DNA of 64,000 nt. Origin: Clostridiaceae bacterium Marseille-Q3526. Lineage in GTDB: Bacteria; Bacillota; Clostridia; Lachnospirales; Lachnospiraceae. The DNA lies in contig JAGTTS010000001.1 in the NCBI GenBank assembly GCA_018223375.1, forward strand, positions 186,001 through 250,000, in the 5' to 3' direction. Shown here piece after piece: positions 42,101 to 49,866 of the stretch. The stretch's first letter is position 1; each line of letters starts with the position of its first letter. The notes under the pieces are model-generated. The model did not search any database. It saw nothing but the letters and a program-made list of their open reading frames with translations, and had not been told where the DNA came from. The position numbers and the translations under genes were made by a program.

Positions 42101-42503
42101 GGGCGGCGGGGCGCGGCACCGGGGATAAAGTTCGGGCCATGCTGACCCGATGTTCCGGCTCCACAGGGACAAAAAAGCGCCCGGACGGCATAAAGCCATA
42201 CGAGCGTAATAGAGTATATTTTGCTGTTCAATTACATGGTATAGTGCATACTGCTGACCGCATTGCTCCGCTGCTGGGAACAGGCTTTTTTTAGCTGGTG
42301 CAGGTCATGGGTACTGTGAAAATAGGCAAAAATAGACACGGTGTTAGGTCGTCGTTGGTTTAGGATAGGCGAAAAGAAACGGCGGCTCTGATTTCTCAAA
42401 ACCGCCGCCAGAGTATGTAGAGTAAGCGCACAAAATCAATCTGCCCAGCTACGGTTTTTTTCTTTCCCCGTTGGGCGGGGCAGGCTCTCGTCGTATATTG
42501 AAA
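42101..42503. other. Intergenic stretch without a gene
   Basis: No plausible gene in about 400 bp. A CGGCGG/CCGCCG hairpin near 42379-42413 and a CCCCG/CGGGG dyad near 42466-42480 are the only structures seen. A mobile-element junction may lie here, but none can be pinned down. Confidence 0.4.
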
Positions 42504-42551
42504 TAAAAAAGGACCGATAACCACAAGTGAATTTACCTTGTGTATTATCGG
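42504..42551 (-). terminator. Terminator of the KTR/YjdF/PadR unit
   Basis: CCGATAA (42514-42520) pairs with TTATCGG (42545-42551), with inner CACAAG/CTTGTG pairing. A run of T follows on the minus strand. The 3' arm includes the KTR stop codon. Confidence 0.8.
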
Positions 42552-42730
42552 CTCTGCGTCTGTGCGTCTGGCTCTTGAACGATGGATAAATTTAGTTTTC
42601 TTACTGTAATCAGGGTTTCATGTTTGCATTTAGGACAATATAACGGAAAGTTTTCCAGTACTGTATCATCGCGGATTTTCAATCGCGTTTTGCTGCCGCA
42701 AAAGGGGCATAAAATCCATTCTATCTTCAT
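42545..42730 (-). CDS. Cysteine-rich KTR protein, copy 1
   Basis: A 61-residue zinc-ribbon protein: CPFCGSKTR near the start and YCPKCKHE in the middle, then a short tail EPDAQTQSR. This is the Cys_rich_KTR family, common next to resistance genes on Firmicute conjugative elements. ATG at 42730 follows the YjdF stop directly. A close relative lies downstream of tet(O) at 61631. The role is unknown. Confidence 0.78.
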   Translation of the reverse strand: MKIEWILCPFCGSKTRLKIRDDTVLENFPLYCPKCKHETLITVRKLNLSIVQEPDAQTQSR

Positions 42731-42731
42731 G

Positions 42732-43154
42732 TTATCTTCCTCTGTGCTTGGCTTTCTTCTTTTCCTGCCGTATGGCAAACTGACGGTCTTTCTCAGCCTC
42801 TTTCTGCTCACGGCTCTTGGTTTTCCATTCCAGCTTACATTGCTCATGCTGGAGTTTCAACGCCTGCTGTGCCTTTGTGCCAATGCCTTTATCTTGCAGT
42901 TGACTTTGGATTTCGCGCTGCATTCGTTTGGGATTGATTTTTCGCTCTATGGCTACTTCGGTCTGGATCGGGGGACTGAATTTCAATTTATGCCAATTTT
43001 TCAGCAGAAACTCATAGACCTCATAGTCTTTGGGCTCTGAACCAAAAGTGATTTTACATACCTCGTACTTACCGTTATCCGTTCTTTCGTATAGACCAAT
43101 CCAAAATGGAGCTTCAAACAGGATGGTCAAACTGCTTTGGGGGACTGTGCTCAT
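42732..43154 (-). CDS. YjdF family protein (DUF2992)
   Basis: A 140-residue protein with the YjdF N-terminus LTILFEAPFWIGLYER, EVCKITFGSEPKDYEVYEFLL, and a highly charged C-terminal tail rich in Lys, Arg and Glu. YjdF in other Firmicutes is controlled by an aromatic-ligand riboswitch, but none is seen here. The ATG overlaps the PadR stop by 4 bp. It is co-transcribed with PadR and the KTR gene, divergent in function from the MATE exporter upstream. A role in tolerance to aromatic compounds is a guess. Confidence 0.8.
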   Translation of the reverse strand: MSTVPQSSLTILFEAPFWIGLYERTDNGKYEVCKITFGSEPKDYEVYEFLLKNWHKLKFSPPIQTEVAIERKINPKRMQREIQSQLQDKGIGTKAQQALKLQHEQCKLEWKTKSREQKEAEKDRQFAIRQEKKKAKHRGR

Positions 43155-43675
43155 TCTTTTAAGAACTGCCCTTCAAAGTGATCCAGCCATTCCAAAAGGG
43201 CGCGATAGAGAAGCTGCTGCTGCTCAAAAATTGTTCTCCCAACCAAAGGAATGTCTGTAAATTCCCGCGCATAGCCCTCGTTGGATTCAGCCGAGGACTG
43301 TATGCTCCGGCGCAAAGCCGAAACCAGCTCCAACGCTTCGGCCTTGTCCATCTTGTTCAAATTGGTAATAACCACATTGAAATCGAATAGCAAGGGTACT
43401 GGGCCAGCGGCATAAGAGGCCATCAGCTCCTTGAAATACGCTCTGCCCTGATCGGTAATAGAATAAATAGCTTTATCCGCAAACTTATCGCCCTTGACAA
43501 TATCGCTTTGCAGATAACCCTTTTCGCTCAACTGGAGAACCTTGCGATAAATAGAAGGTACGCTTATTTTTGTCCAGCGGGAAAAATGGTGGTACTCCAC
43601 ATCCTTTTGAATGTCATAGGCGCTTTGCGGTTTTTCCAATACAATACCAAGTATGACTAAATCGATTGACGACAT
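43151..43675 (-). CDS. PadR family transcriptional repressor, copy 1
   Basis: A 174-residue regulator with the PadR winged helix: VILGIVLEKPQSAYDIQKDVEY and ISVPSIYRKVLQLSEKGYL. The C-terminal dimerisation part is helical. ATG at 43675 has GGAGGT 6 bp upstream. It resembles the regulator at 45336 along its full length (DLVILGI / DLIVLGI, SRWTKIS / SKWVKIS), so the two are paralogues flanking the MATE gene. An ACTATT dyad overlaps its own promoter. Confidence 0.88.
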   Translation of the reverse strand: MSSIDLVILGIVLEKPQSAYDIQKDVEYHHFSRWTKISVPSIYRKVLQLSEKGYLQSDIVKGDKFADKAIYSITDQGRAYFKELMASYAAGPVPLLFDFNVVITNLNKMDKAEALELVSALRRSIQSSAESNEGYAREFTDIPLVGRTIFEQQQLLYRALLEWLDHFEGQFLKE

Positions 43676-43694
43676 AACTACACCTCCAACCTTT

Positions 43695-43733
43695 ACTATT
43701 ATCAATAGTACTATTGTTGATATCAAAAGTCAA
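43695..43733 (-). promoter_or_regulatory. Promoter and operator of PadR copy 1
   Basis: TTGACT (43728-43733), 17 bp, TACTAT (43705-43710) on the minus strand. The dyad ACTATT-ATC-AATAGT (43695-43709) overlaps the -10 box, fitting autorepression. Confidence 0.65.
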
Positions 43734-43744
43734 GGGGAAGTACT

Positions 43745-45121
43745 TTATATTTCCGAATTGGACATAACCTGTTTTTCAGCCATAGACAATTCCCGATGAA
43801 GGTGTAACGCCATAAATACAGTGATTACTACGGAAATTACATCCGCGATGGGTTGGGCATATAGGATTCCGCTCATTCCCCATACCATAGGCAGCAGCAA
43901 AATGACAGGAACAAAGCAGACACCTTGTCTACATGCTCCCAAAAAGAAACCTGCCGCACCTTTGCCTAAGGCAAGGAACAAAGAGGAGTAAACCGTGTAG
44001 AAACCAAAAAGAATGAATGTGATCCCATTTGCAAACAGTGATTTTTGACCTGCTAAAATCATTTGAGTATCTCCCTCAGTAAATTGAGAGATAATCTGCG
44101 TAGAAAAAACGGCCATCACCAAGCCCACAACTAAGCAGAAACTTGTAGACCAAATGATTGAGGTTTTGATTGCTTCGCGCAGGCGATCAAACTTCTTTGC
44201 CCCATAGCTGAATCCAGCAATAGGCTGGAACCCTTTCAGAAATCCAAAGACAACAAGAGTTCCCATAGAAGTAATTCGCGTAACCGCCCCCATGCCTGCA
44301 ATGACCGAATCGCCATAATTGCTGGATGCGCGGTTAATTAGCGCAATCGAAAGACTTGTCAGCAGTTGGAACACCAAAGTGGGAACTCCAATTTTCAAAA
44401 TTTCCGCCATCATTTGCCTCGTAGGAGAAAATATTTTTATACTGAACGAAAATACGCTTTTTTTTCGCAGAACATAGGTAAGATAAACAAGCGTGGATAC
44501 CATTTGCGAAATTGCTGTGGCGATTGCTGCACCTTCTACTCCCATGTCCAAAGTATAAATGAAAAGAGGGTCTAATCCGATGTTCAATACGGCTCCCAAT
44601 AGCAAGGCACACATGGTCGTTTTTGCTGCCCCCTCGCTACTTACAATATTGTTCATTGTTACATTAAACACATTGAAAATACAGGACAGCACATAAATTC
44701 TTGCGTATGTCAAGGCATACGGCATAATTGTTTCCGTCGCGCCCAACATTACCAAAATTGGTTTAAGGAAAATCGTAGAAAGTAGGATGATAATAGCACC
44801 AATCAGAATACTGCTATACAGTGCGGTGCTTGCCACTTTATCGGCGGTATCTTTATCTCCGCGCCCCAATAGTCTTGACAGATAGGATGCGGCTCCGTTA
44901 CCGAACATAAGGCCTAAACCAACCACGACTTGTCCCAACGGAAATACGACAGAAATAGCACCCATTTGACTTTTGCCCAAGCCACTCACAAAATAGGCAT
45001 CCACCAGATTATAGAGTGCATTGATCAACATCCCAATCATAATCGGTATGCCGAGAGCCATCAGAGCTTTGGGGATAGGCGCACTGCCCAAAAGCTCAAG
45101 TTTGTTGTTGCGTTCATTCAT
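43745..45121 (-). CDS. MATE family multidrug exporter
   Basis: A 458-residue, twelve-helix exporter. The start LGIPIMIGMLINALYNLVDAYFVSGLG and the LSRLLGRGDKDTADK loop are typical of the MepA-like Firmicute group, often controlled by local repressors. ATG at 45121 has AAAGGAGAATT upstream. Two PadR paralogues flank it, and PadR-type dyads lie between its promoter boxes. It is AT-richer than the surrounding mobilization genes, so this cassette has its own history. Confidence 0.9.
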   Translation of the reverse strand: MNERNNKLELLGSAPIPKALMALGIPIMIGMLINALYNLVDAYFVSGLGKSQMGAISVVFPLGQVVVGLGLMFGNGAASYLSRLLGRGDKDTADKVASTALYSSILIGAIIILLSTIFLKPILVMLGATETIMPYALTYARIYVLSCIFNVFNVTMNNIVSSEGAAKTTMCALLLGAVLNIGLDPLFIYTLDMGVEGAAIATAISQMVSTLVYLTYVLRKKSVFSFSIKIFSPTRQMMAEILKIGVPTLVFQLLTSLSIALINRASSNYGDSVIAGMGAVTRITSMGTLVVFGFLKGFQPIAGFSYGAKKFDRLREAIKTSIIWSTSFCLVVGLVMAVFSTQIISQFTEGDTQMILAGQKSLFANGITFILFGFYTVYSSLFLALGKGAAGFFLGACRQGVCFVPVILLLPMVWGMSGILYAQPIADVISVVITVFMALHLHRELSMAEKQVMSNSEI

Positions 45122-45148
45122 TGTTAATTCTCCTTTCGCTTCTTTAAG

Positions 45149-45282
45149 TATAATTTATAGTAGTATATATTATAGCATCATACCACATAAATCATAGTAC
45201 TATAATTTATAGTATATGTCAAGAGAAGCGAGGCGATTTGTCTTGACAAAGAGTATAAAATCTAATACTATATTTTATAGTA
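45149..45282. promoter_or_regulatory. MATE promoter and three PadR-type operator boxes
   Basis: Minus-strand promoter: TTGACA (45217-45222), 17 bp, TACTAT (45194-45199). Boxes: TATAATTTATAGTA (45149-45162), TACTATAATTTATAGTA (45198-45214, inside the spacer) and TACTATATTTTATAGTA (45266-45282, before the second PadR gene). The shared dyad suggests joint control of both divergent genes. Confidence 0.7.
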
Positions 45283-45335
45283 AATTTGACAGTATTCTTT
45301 CATGCAGAAAGCATAGTGAAAGGGCGTGATTCCAC

Positions 45336-45863
45336 ATGGCGACCATAGATTTAATCGTGTTGGGAATATTGAAAAAGGAGCCAATGAGCGCCTATGATAT
45401 TCAAAAGTTAGTAGAATATAGAAACATATCCAAATGGGTAAAAATCAGCACTCCATCCATTTATAAAAAAGCCATTCAGTTAGAAGAAAAGGGGCTAATC
45501 CGAGGCGAAATCGTAAAGGAAGGGAAGATGCCAGAAAAAGCGATTTATTCCCTGACGGAAGCCGGAGAAGCAGAATTTGAACGGCTCATGTTTGAGATTT
45601 CTGGAAAGCCTATTAACATTTTTCTGGACTTCAACGCTGTTATTGTGAATTTGGATTCCTTGCCACCTGAAAAACAAAAATCGTGCATAGCAGAAATTGA
45701 GGAAAATATTAGTACTTTAAAATCCTATCTGGAACATAATATACAGAAAAAAGAAAATGAGCCCAGTATTCCCGCAACAGGTATGGCTGTTTTGCGTCAG
45801 CAGTATGTACTGGTGGAAGCAATCCAAGCATGGATTGCTTCATTAAAAGAGAATTCACAATAA
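45336..45863 (+). CDS. PadR family transcriptional repressor, copy 2
   Basis: A 175-residue PadR regulator, read away from the MATE gene. The winged helix is IVLGILKKEPMSAYDIQKLVEYRN with ISTPSIYKKAIQLEEKGLIRG. An effector-type C-terminus carries FNAVIVNLDSLPPEK, matched by FNVVITNLNKMDKAE in copy 1. GTGA-rich leader with AAAGGGCG upstream of ATG. It probably represses MATE expression through the boxes at 45149-45282. Confidence 0.88.
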   Translation: MATIDLIVLGILKKEPMSAYDIQKLVEYRNISKWVKISTPSIYKKAIQLEEKGLIRGEIVKEGKMPEKAIYSLTEAGEAEFERLMFEISGKPINIFLDFNAVIVNLDSLPPEKQKSCIAEIEENISTLKSYLEHNIQKKENEPSIPATGMAVLRQQYVLVEAIQAWIASLKENSQ

Positions 45864-45875
45864 ATCATTATGCGA

Positions 45876-45912
45876 AAAGACCAGCAACTTTGTGTGACGC
45901 TGGTCTTTTATA
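45876..45912 (+). terminator. Terminator of PadR copy 2
   Basis: AAAGACCAGC (45876-45885) and GCTGGTCTTT (45899-45908), perfect arms, followed by TTATAT. Confidence 0.82.
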
Positions 45913-45998
45913 TATGAATTATAAACTTCAACTAACCTATATATAGTAACATTCCACGGGCGAAGTATGAATTATACAATGTAACCGGGTGATGTTAT

Positions 45999-46367
45999 AT
46001 GGCGAAAGTTGAAGACTGTCCCGGTTTTGAAACCTTCGGTGCAGATGTCAAAGCCGCACGAGAGGCAAAGCGTCTGGCACGAAAAACATTGGCAGAAATG
46101 GTTGGGATTGAATGGCGGTATCTTGCCAACATTGAGAATCAAGGTGCGATTCCGAGCCTGCCCGTGATGATCCAGTTGATTAAGGTCTGCGGACTTCCCG
46201 TGGAACGGTATTTTAACCCGGAGATCATGCGAGAAGAAAGCGAACAGCGGCAACGGGTCAGCCACAAGCTGAAGCTTTGCCCTGAAGAATACCTGCCGAT
46301 TATCGAAGGTGCCATAGACGGGGCGCTCAAAATGGAACAGACTGCGAAGCAGAAGGAGGACGCATAA
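45999..46367 (+). CDS. XRE-type helix-turn-helix protein
   Basis: A 122-residue regulator with the HTH RKTLAEMVGIEWRYLANIENQG near residues 28-50 and a short helical C-terminus (EEYLPIIEGAIDGALKMEQ). Such proteins accompany TnpV and recombinase genes in Firmicute transposons. It reads toward the minus-strand TnpV gene group. Its ATG at 45999 follows GGGTG; no strong promoter was recognised. The target is unknown. Confidence 0.75.
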   Translation: MAKVEDCPGFETFGADVKAAREAKRLARKTLAEMVGIEWRYLANIENQGAIPSLPVMIQLIKVCGLPVERYFNPEIMREESEQRQRVSHKLKLCPEEYLPIIEGAIDGALKMEQTAKQKEDA

Positions 46368-46394
46368 TCGCGGCCTCCTTCTGGCATTTCTATA

Positions 46395-46694
46395 TCAAGG
46401 TTCCCGGCACTTTTTCAAAAGTTCCCGACACCTCTGCTGGATTTCTCCGGTTTCTGTCACAGTCAGTTCACGCTCGTTTCCGGTAATTTTATCTTCCAGA
46501 AAGTTGGCGTATGTACCCAGCAAAGCGTTCCGTAAATCCTCTGGGGTTTTCTGTATCTCGGCGCTATACCAGTCATTCCGGTGGGGTTCCCATGCCATCA
46601 ATGTATAACCGTGGCTGGTCTGAACCACCTCATACAGAGGGTCATCATCCAGATATGCCTGAAACACTTTCAAAACCTTTTCAAAGGTCAGCAT
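46395..46694 (-). CDS. Conserved mobile-element protein of unknown function
   Basis: A 99-residue soluble protein I cannot name. It has TFEKVLKVFQAYLDDDPLYEV, a short aromatic stretch HGYTLMAWEPHRNDWYSAE, and a helical C-terminus with two Cys. ATG at 46694 has GGGAGGTG upstream. It follows the TnpV gene by 16 bp in the same direction, so it is probably part of the recombinase element's operon. Confidence 0.6.
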   Translation of the reverse strand: MLTFEKVLKVFQAYLDDDPLYEVVQTSHGYTLMAWEPHRNDWYSAEIQKTPEDLRNALLGTYANFLEDKITGNERELTVTETGEIQQRCRELLKKCREP

Positions 46695-46710
46695 TTCCCA
46701 CACCTCCCAT

Positions 46711-47064
46711 TCAGCTGCAAATCAGTTCCCTGATTAAAATTTCCTCAATCTGTGCCGTTAATGTGTTCATCAGCCCCACCCAACGCATAGGATCACAGGC
46801 TTTCAGTTCCTCAGTGACACCCGCAGCTTCCATCATGTGAGGTAACATGGTGTCCATACGCTCCTGCGCTGTCCGGTCAATCTCTAACAGGTGTGGATAC
46901 AGCTCCTCGCTCATCAGCAGTTGGTTGTAGAGAATGGGACGATGTTCCTTCAGGTAGGATTTTCGCATCCTGCCGTACTTGCCGATAGAAGTTTCCGGCT
47001 GTTCAGAAAGTTTTAGGTTGGGTATATCATAATCTCCACAACGAATGTAAGTCAACTTACTCAT
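46711..47064 (-). CDS. TnpV family transposon protein, copy 1
   Basis: A 117-residue TnpV protein: LTYIRCGDYDIPNL, GRMRKSYLKEHRPILYNQLLMSEELYPHL and the helical tail with RWVGLMNTLTAQIEEIL. TnpV is found in Tn4451-type transposons; its task is not established. ATG at 47064 has AAGGAGA upstream. It follows the broken recombinase gene by 26 bp in the same direction. A relative lies at 58253. Confidence 0.8.
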   Translation of the reverse strand: MSKLTYIRCGDYDIPNLKLSEQPETSIGKYGRMRKSYLKEHRPILYNQLLMSEELYPHLLEIDRTAQERMDTMLPHMMEAAGVTEELKACDPMRWVGLMNTLTAQIEEILIRELICS

Positions 47065-47090
47065 ATTCATTCTCCTTTGCTCCGTGATGA

Positions 47091-48971
47091 TTAGACTGCT
47101 GCGCTGGCTGCTATGCTGCCTTTGCGCGGTTCTTCTTTCGGTAGCTGTCCGACAGTAGAAAAAACACCTTTTTTCATATCCTCAGCCCGGATCAGGGCTT
47201 TCTTAGCGTCCATTTCCGCTTTTTTCTTCGCCTTGATTTTGTCCTCATACCGTTTCTGTGCGCCGCTGGCTTTCCGCTTCAAATAGTTCTGATGGAGCCT
47301 GTCCTTGCGTTCTTCTTTTTTCCGCAATTCTTCCTGTTTCTCTGGAGTTAAAGGAACCGGCTGTAAGGATGGCGGGATATAGCGTCCTAAAAAATTGAAG
47401 TAAATTTCAATTTCCTGCGTGGTATCCTGACTGCCTTTTCGGGAGCGTTCATGGACAAGGATTTTCTCTACAAACTCGTTGAGCATGGTATTTGTCAGCG
47501 TGTCAAAATTCTCGTACTTATCAATCAGGGCTATAAATTTCTCTGCTGATTTCTGGCTCTGCTCATAGCCGGTAACAGCCTTTTCCAGCTCCGCAATTTC
47601 AATCTCAAGTGCGTCCTGCTCTTTGGCATACTGTGCATCAAGCGCCCTATATCGTGCATCCGGCAGTTTGCCGAGGGCGTTGTCCTCATAGATTTTGCAA
47701 ATCAGTTTTTCCAGTTCTCCAGCTCTCTTTTGGGCAGTAGCCAGACGCCTGCGCTTTTTCGATATATCGGCACTCTGTTGAGCAACCTGCGTCTCCTGAA
47801 CAGTGTGAATAAATTCCGTCCGGTCATTTCTCGAATATTCAGCGATAGCCCGGAGTGTGTCGGAAACCAATGTCAGAACAGCACTCTCATTGATACGGTG
47901 TTGTGTAGGGCAGAGTGTCCCTCACGGAACTTTGGTATAATTGGAACAGGTATATTGAGAAATCCGCTTGCCATTGTTGGTGCGGTGGACATACATCTTA
48001 CCGCCACAATCGGCACAATAGAGCAAGCCTGTGAGGGGAGCCGCTTCGCCCCAGCCGTTTGGATAACGCCGTACATTGCTACGGATTTTCTGCACCAGAT
48101 CAAAGGTCTGCTGGTCGATAATGGCTTCATGGGTATTCTCAAAGATTGTCCACTCGTCCTCAGAAACATAGTGGCTTTTCTTGTCCTTAAAGTGCTTGCG
48201 GGTCTTGAAATTGATGGTGTGCCCCAAATACTCTCGTTTTTTCAAAATGCTCACGATGGTAGATGATCCCCATCCATACGGGTCTTTGACCGGCTTTGAA
48301 CGGTTCACACCCTCATTGAAGCGGGCAAGGTGTACGACAGGAATTTCAATTCGGTCTGTGGATAGTTTACAAGCAATCTGATAAGGTCCATATCCCTCCA
48401 GCGTGAGGGAGAAGATACGGCGTACCACTTCGGCGGCTTCCTCATCTACCAGCCAATGCTCCCGTTTTTCGTCCCATAAGTAGCCGTAAATCACGGTGCC
48501 GGTCAGGTGCTTGCCGCTCATACCTTTTGACTTAAACACAGAACGGATTTTCCGGCTGGTATCACGGGCGTAAAATTCATTCATGATGTTGCGGAACGGG
48601 GTAAAATCGTCATCGCCTTTCAGACTGTCCACACCGTCGTTAATGGCAATCAGACGAACACCACGCTGCCGCAAAACCTCCATAACCTGACCGACCTTCA
48701 GATAGTCACGCCCCAACCGGCTCATGTCCTTGATGACGATTGCCTCTACACGCCCTGCCTCCACTTCCTCCATCATCGCCAAAAATCCAGGGCGGTCAAA
48801 ACGGGTGCCTGAGATACCGTCATCCGTAAAGTGCGTAGGGTTTGGCAGTCCATTCCGGCGGGCAAAATCCTCTAACATCTGTTTTTGGTTGGATATGGAA
48901 TTGCTCTCGCCCTGTAACTCATCGTCCCGGCTCAGGCGCTCGTACAGTGGGGTGATTTTTTCGTTTCTCAT
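47091..48971 (-). pseudogene. Large serine recombinase interrupted by one in-frame TGA
   Basis: The N-terminal 349 codons carry the resolvase domain (Ser14 in YERLSRDDE), the recombinase domain and half of the zinc ribbon, ending QYTCSNYTKVP at a TGA (47922-47924). The same frame continues with GTLCPTQHRINESAVLTLVSD and a coiled-coil C-terminus to 47091. Relatives have an ordinary residue at the TGA, so a single base change broke the gene. All other parts look intact, giving about 625 residues if read through. AGGAGG lies before the ATG. Confidence 0.85.
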
Positions 48972-48993
48972 AGCTGTACCTCCTGAAACAAAA

Positions 48994-49056
48994 ATGCTCT
49001 AAGTGATTGCTTCACTAACCATGACACAATCATGATTAAGAAGTCACTTAGAGCAT
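48994..49056. repeat. 13-bp inverted repeat at the element/virD4 border
   Basis: ATGCTCTAAGTGA (48994-49006) and TCACTTAGAGCAT (49044-49056) are perfect complements around 37 bp. It lies just upstream of the recombinase and directly at the point where virD4 homology ends (about 49062). It is a likely recombinase binding site at the element end. Confidence 0.6.
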
Positions 49057-49061
49057 ATATC

Positions 49062-49771
49062 ACCGGCGGCCAGCTTATATTTCTTATACTGGCGCACCGC
49101 AAAGTGGTTTGGCTTCTCGGCTTCCAGTGCATCAAACATCAGATCCACGGGGTTTTTGAACTCCTCGTCATCCTCACGGACTTCCATGGCGTTGATGAAC
49201 TCAATGAGGGTGGAGAAGTTCTGCTCCTCCACCGGAGCCTCATAGTGGATATACCCAATCAGCGCACAATACAGCAAGGTCTCTGCTTTGACCCAAAAAT
49301 CGTCCCCGGCCTTGCCTTCGCCTTTGGTATTGGCGATCAGCGTTGTGACCAGCTTCAAGATGTCCTTTTCGCTATGGATATAGGCGAAAGGGTTATAGTG
49401 CATTGATTTTCGGAAGTTGATGGTATTTAGGACCTTGATGCGGTACGGCTCATAAATGACCTTGCCGTGCTTATCCTTCATGGGCTTTCCGTCCTTTCCC
49501 AGTTTGGGTGCGCCCCTTTGGAGCATTTTCCCGCACTCCACCAAAATGGTTCCCTTCGAGTCTGTGACAACATAGGAGCTGTGCATCTGCATCAGGTTGG
49601 GTTTCAGCCAGAATCGGGTCTTACCGGAACCGGAGCCGCCAATCACCAGTACATTTTTGTTTCTGGCAGTCTTGGGGCGGCTGTTCATGGTCAGGCTCTC
49701 CGTTTTCGTCAGAATCACATTGTTCTGAAATACAGGATCAACGTAAGGTGCAATATCCTCACGGGCTCCCC
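49062..49771 (-). pseudogene. Middle fragment of virD4-like coupling protein gene
   Basis: The frame reads GAREDIAPYVDPVFQNNVIL, then SRPKTARNKNVLVIGGSGSGKTRF with the Walker A motif, up to AVRQYKKYKLAAG. Beyond that point it runs into unrelated sequence and stops at 49044. The missing N-terminus lies at 57593-57893, on the far side of a 7.8-kb insertion. The C-terminal ATPase part, normally following LAAG, is not in the window. The conjugative coupling function is therefore lost here. Confidence 0.85.
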
Positions 49772-49866
49772 ATGAAGCGTTTTGTCAAGTGCTTTTTTGA
49801 GTTATTGACGCAAATTCTTGTGAAAGTGCGAAAGTGCAAAGTGCAAAGGGTCTGCGTTTTGCACTT

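Noticed and set aside
45286..45317. TTGACA at 45286 as the promoter of PadR copy 2
   Set aside because: The nearest -10-like box is 20 bp away, too far for a confident call.
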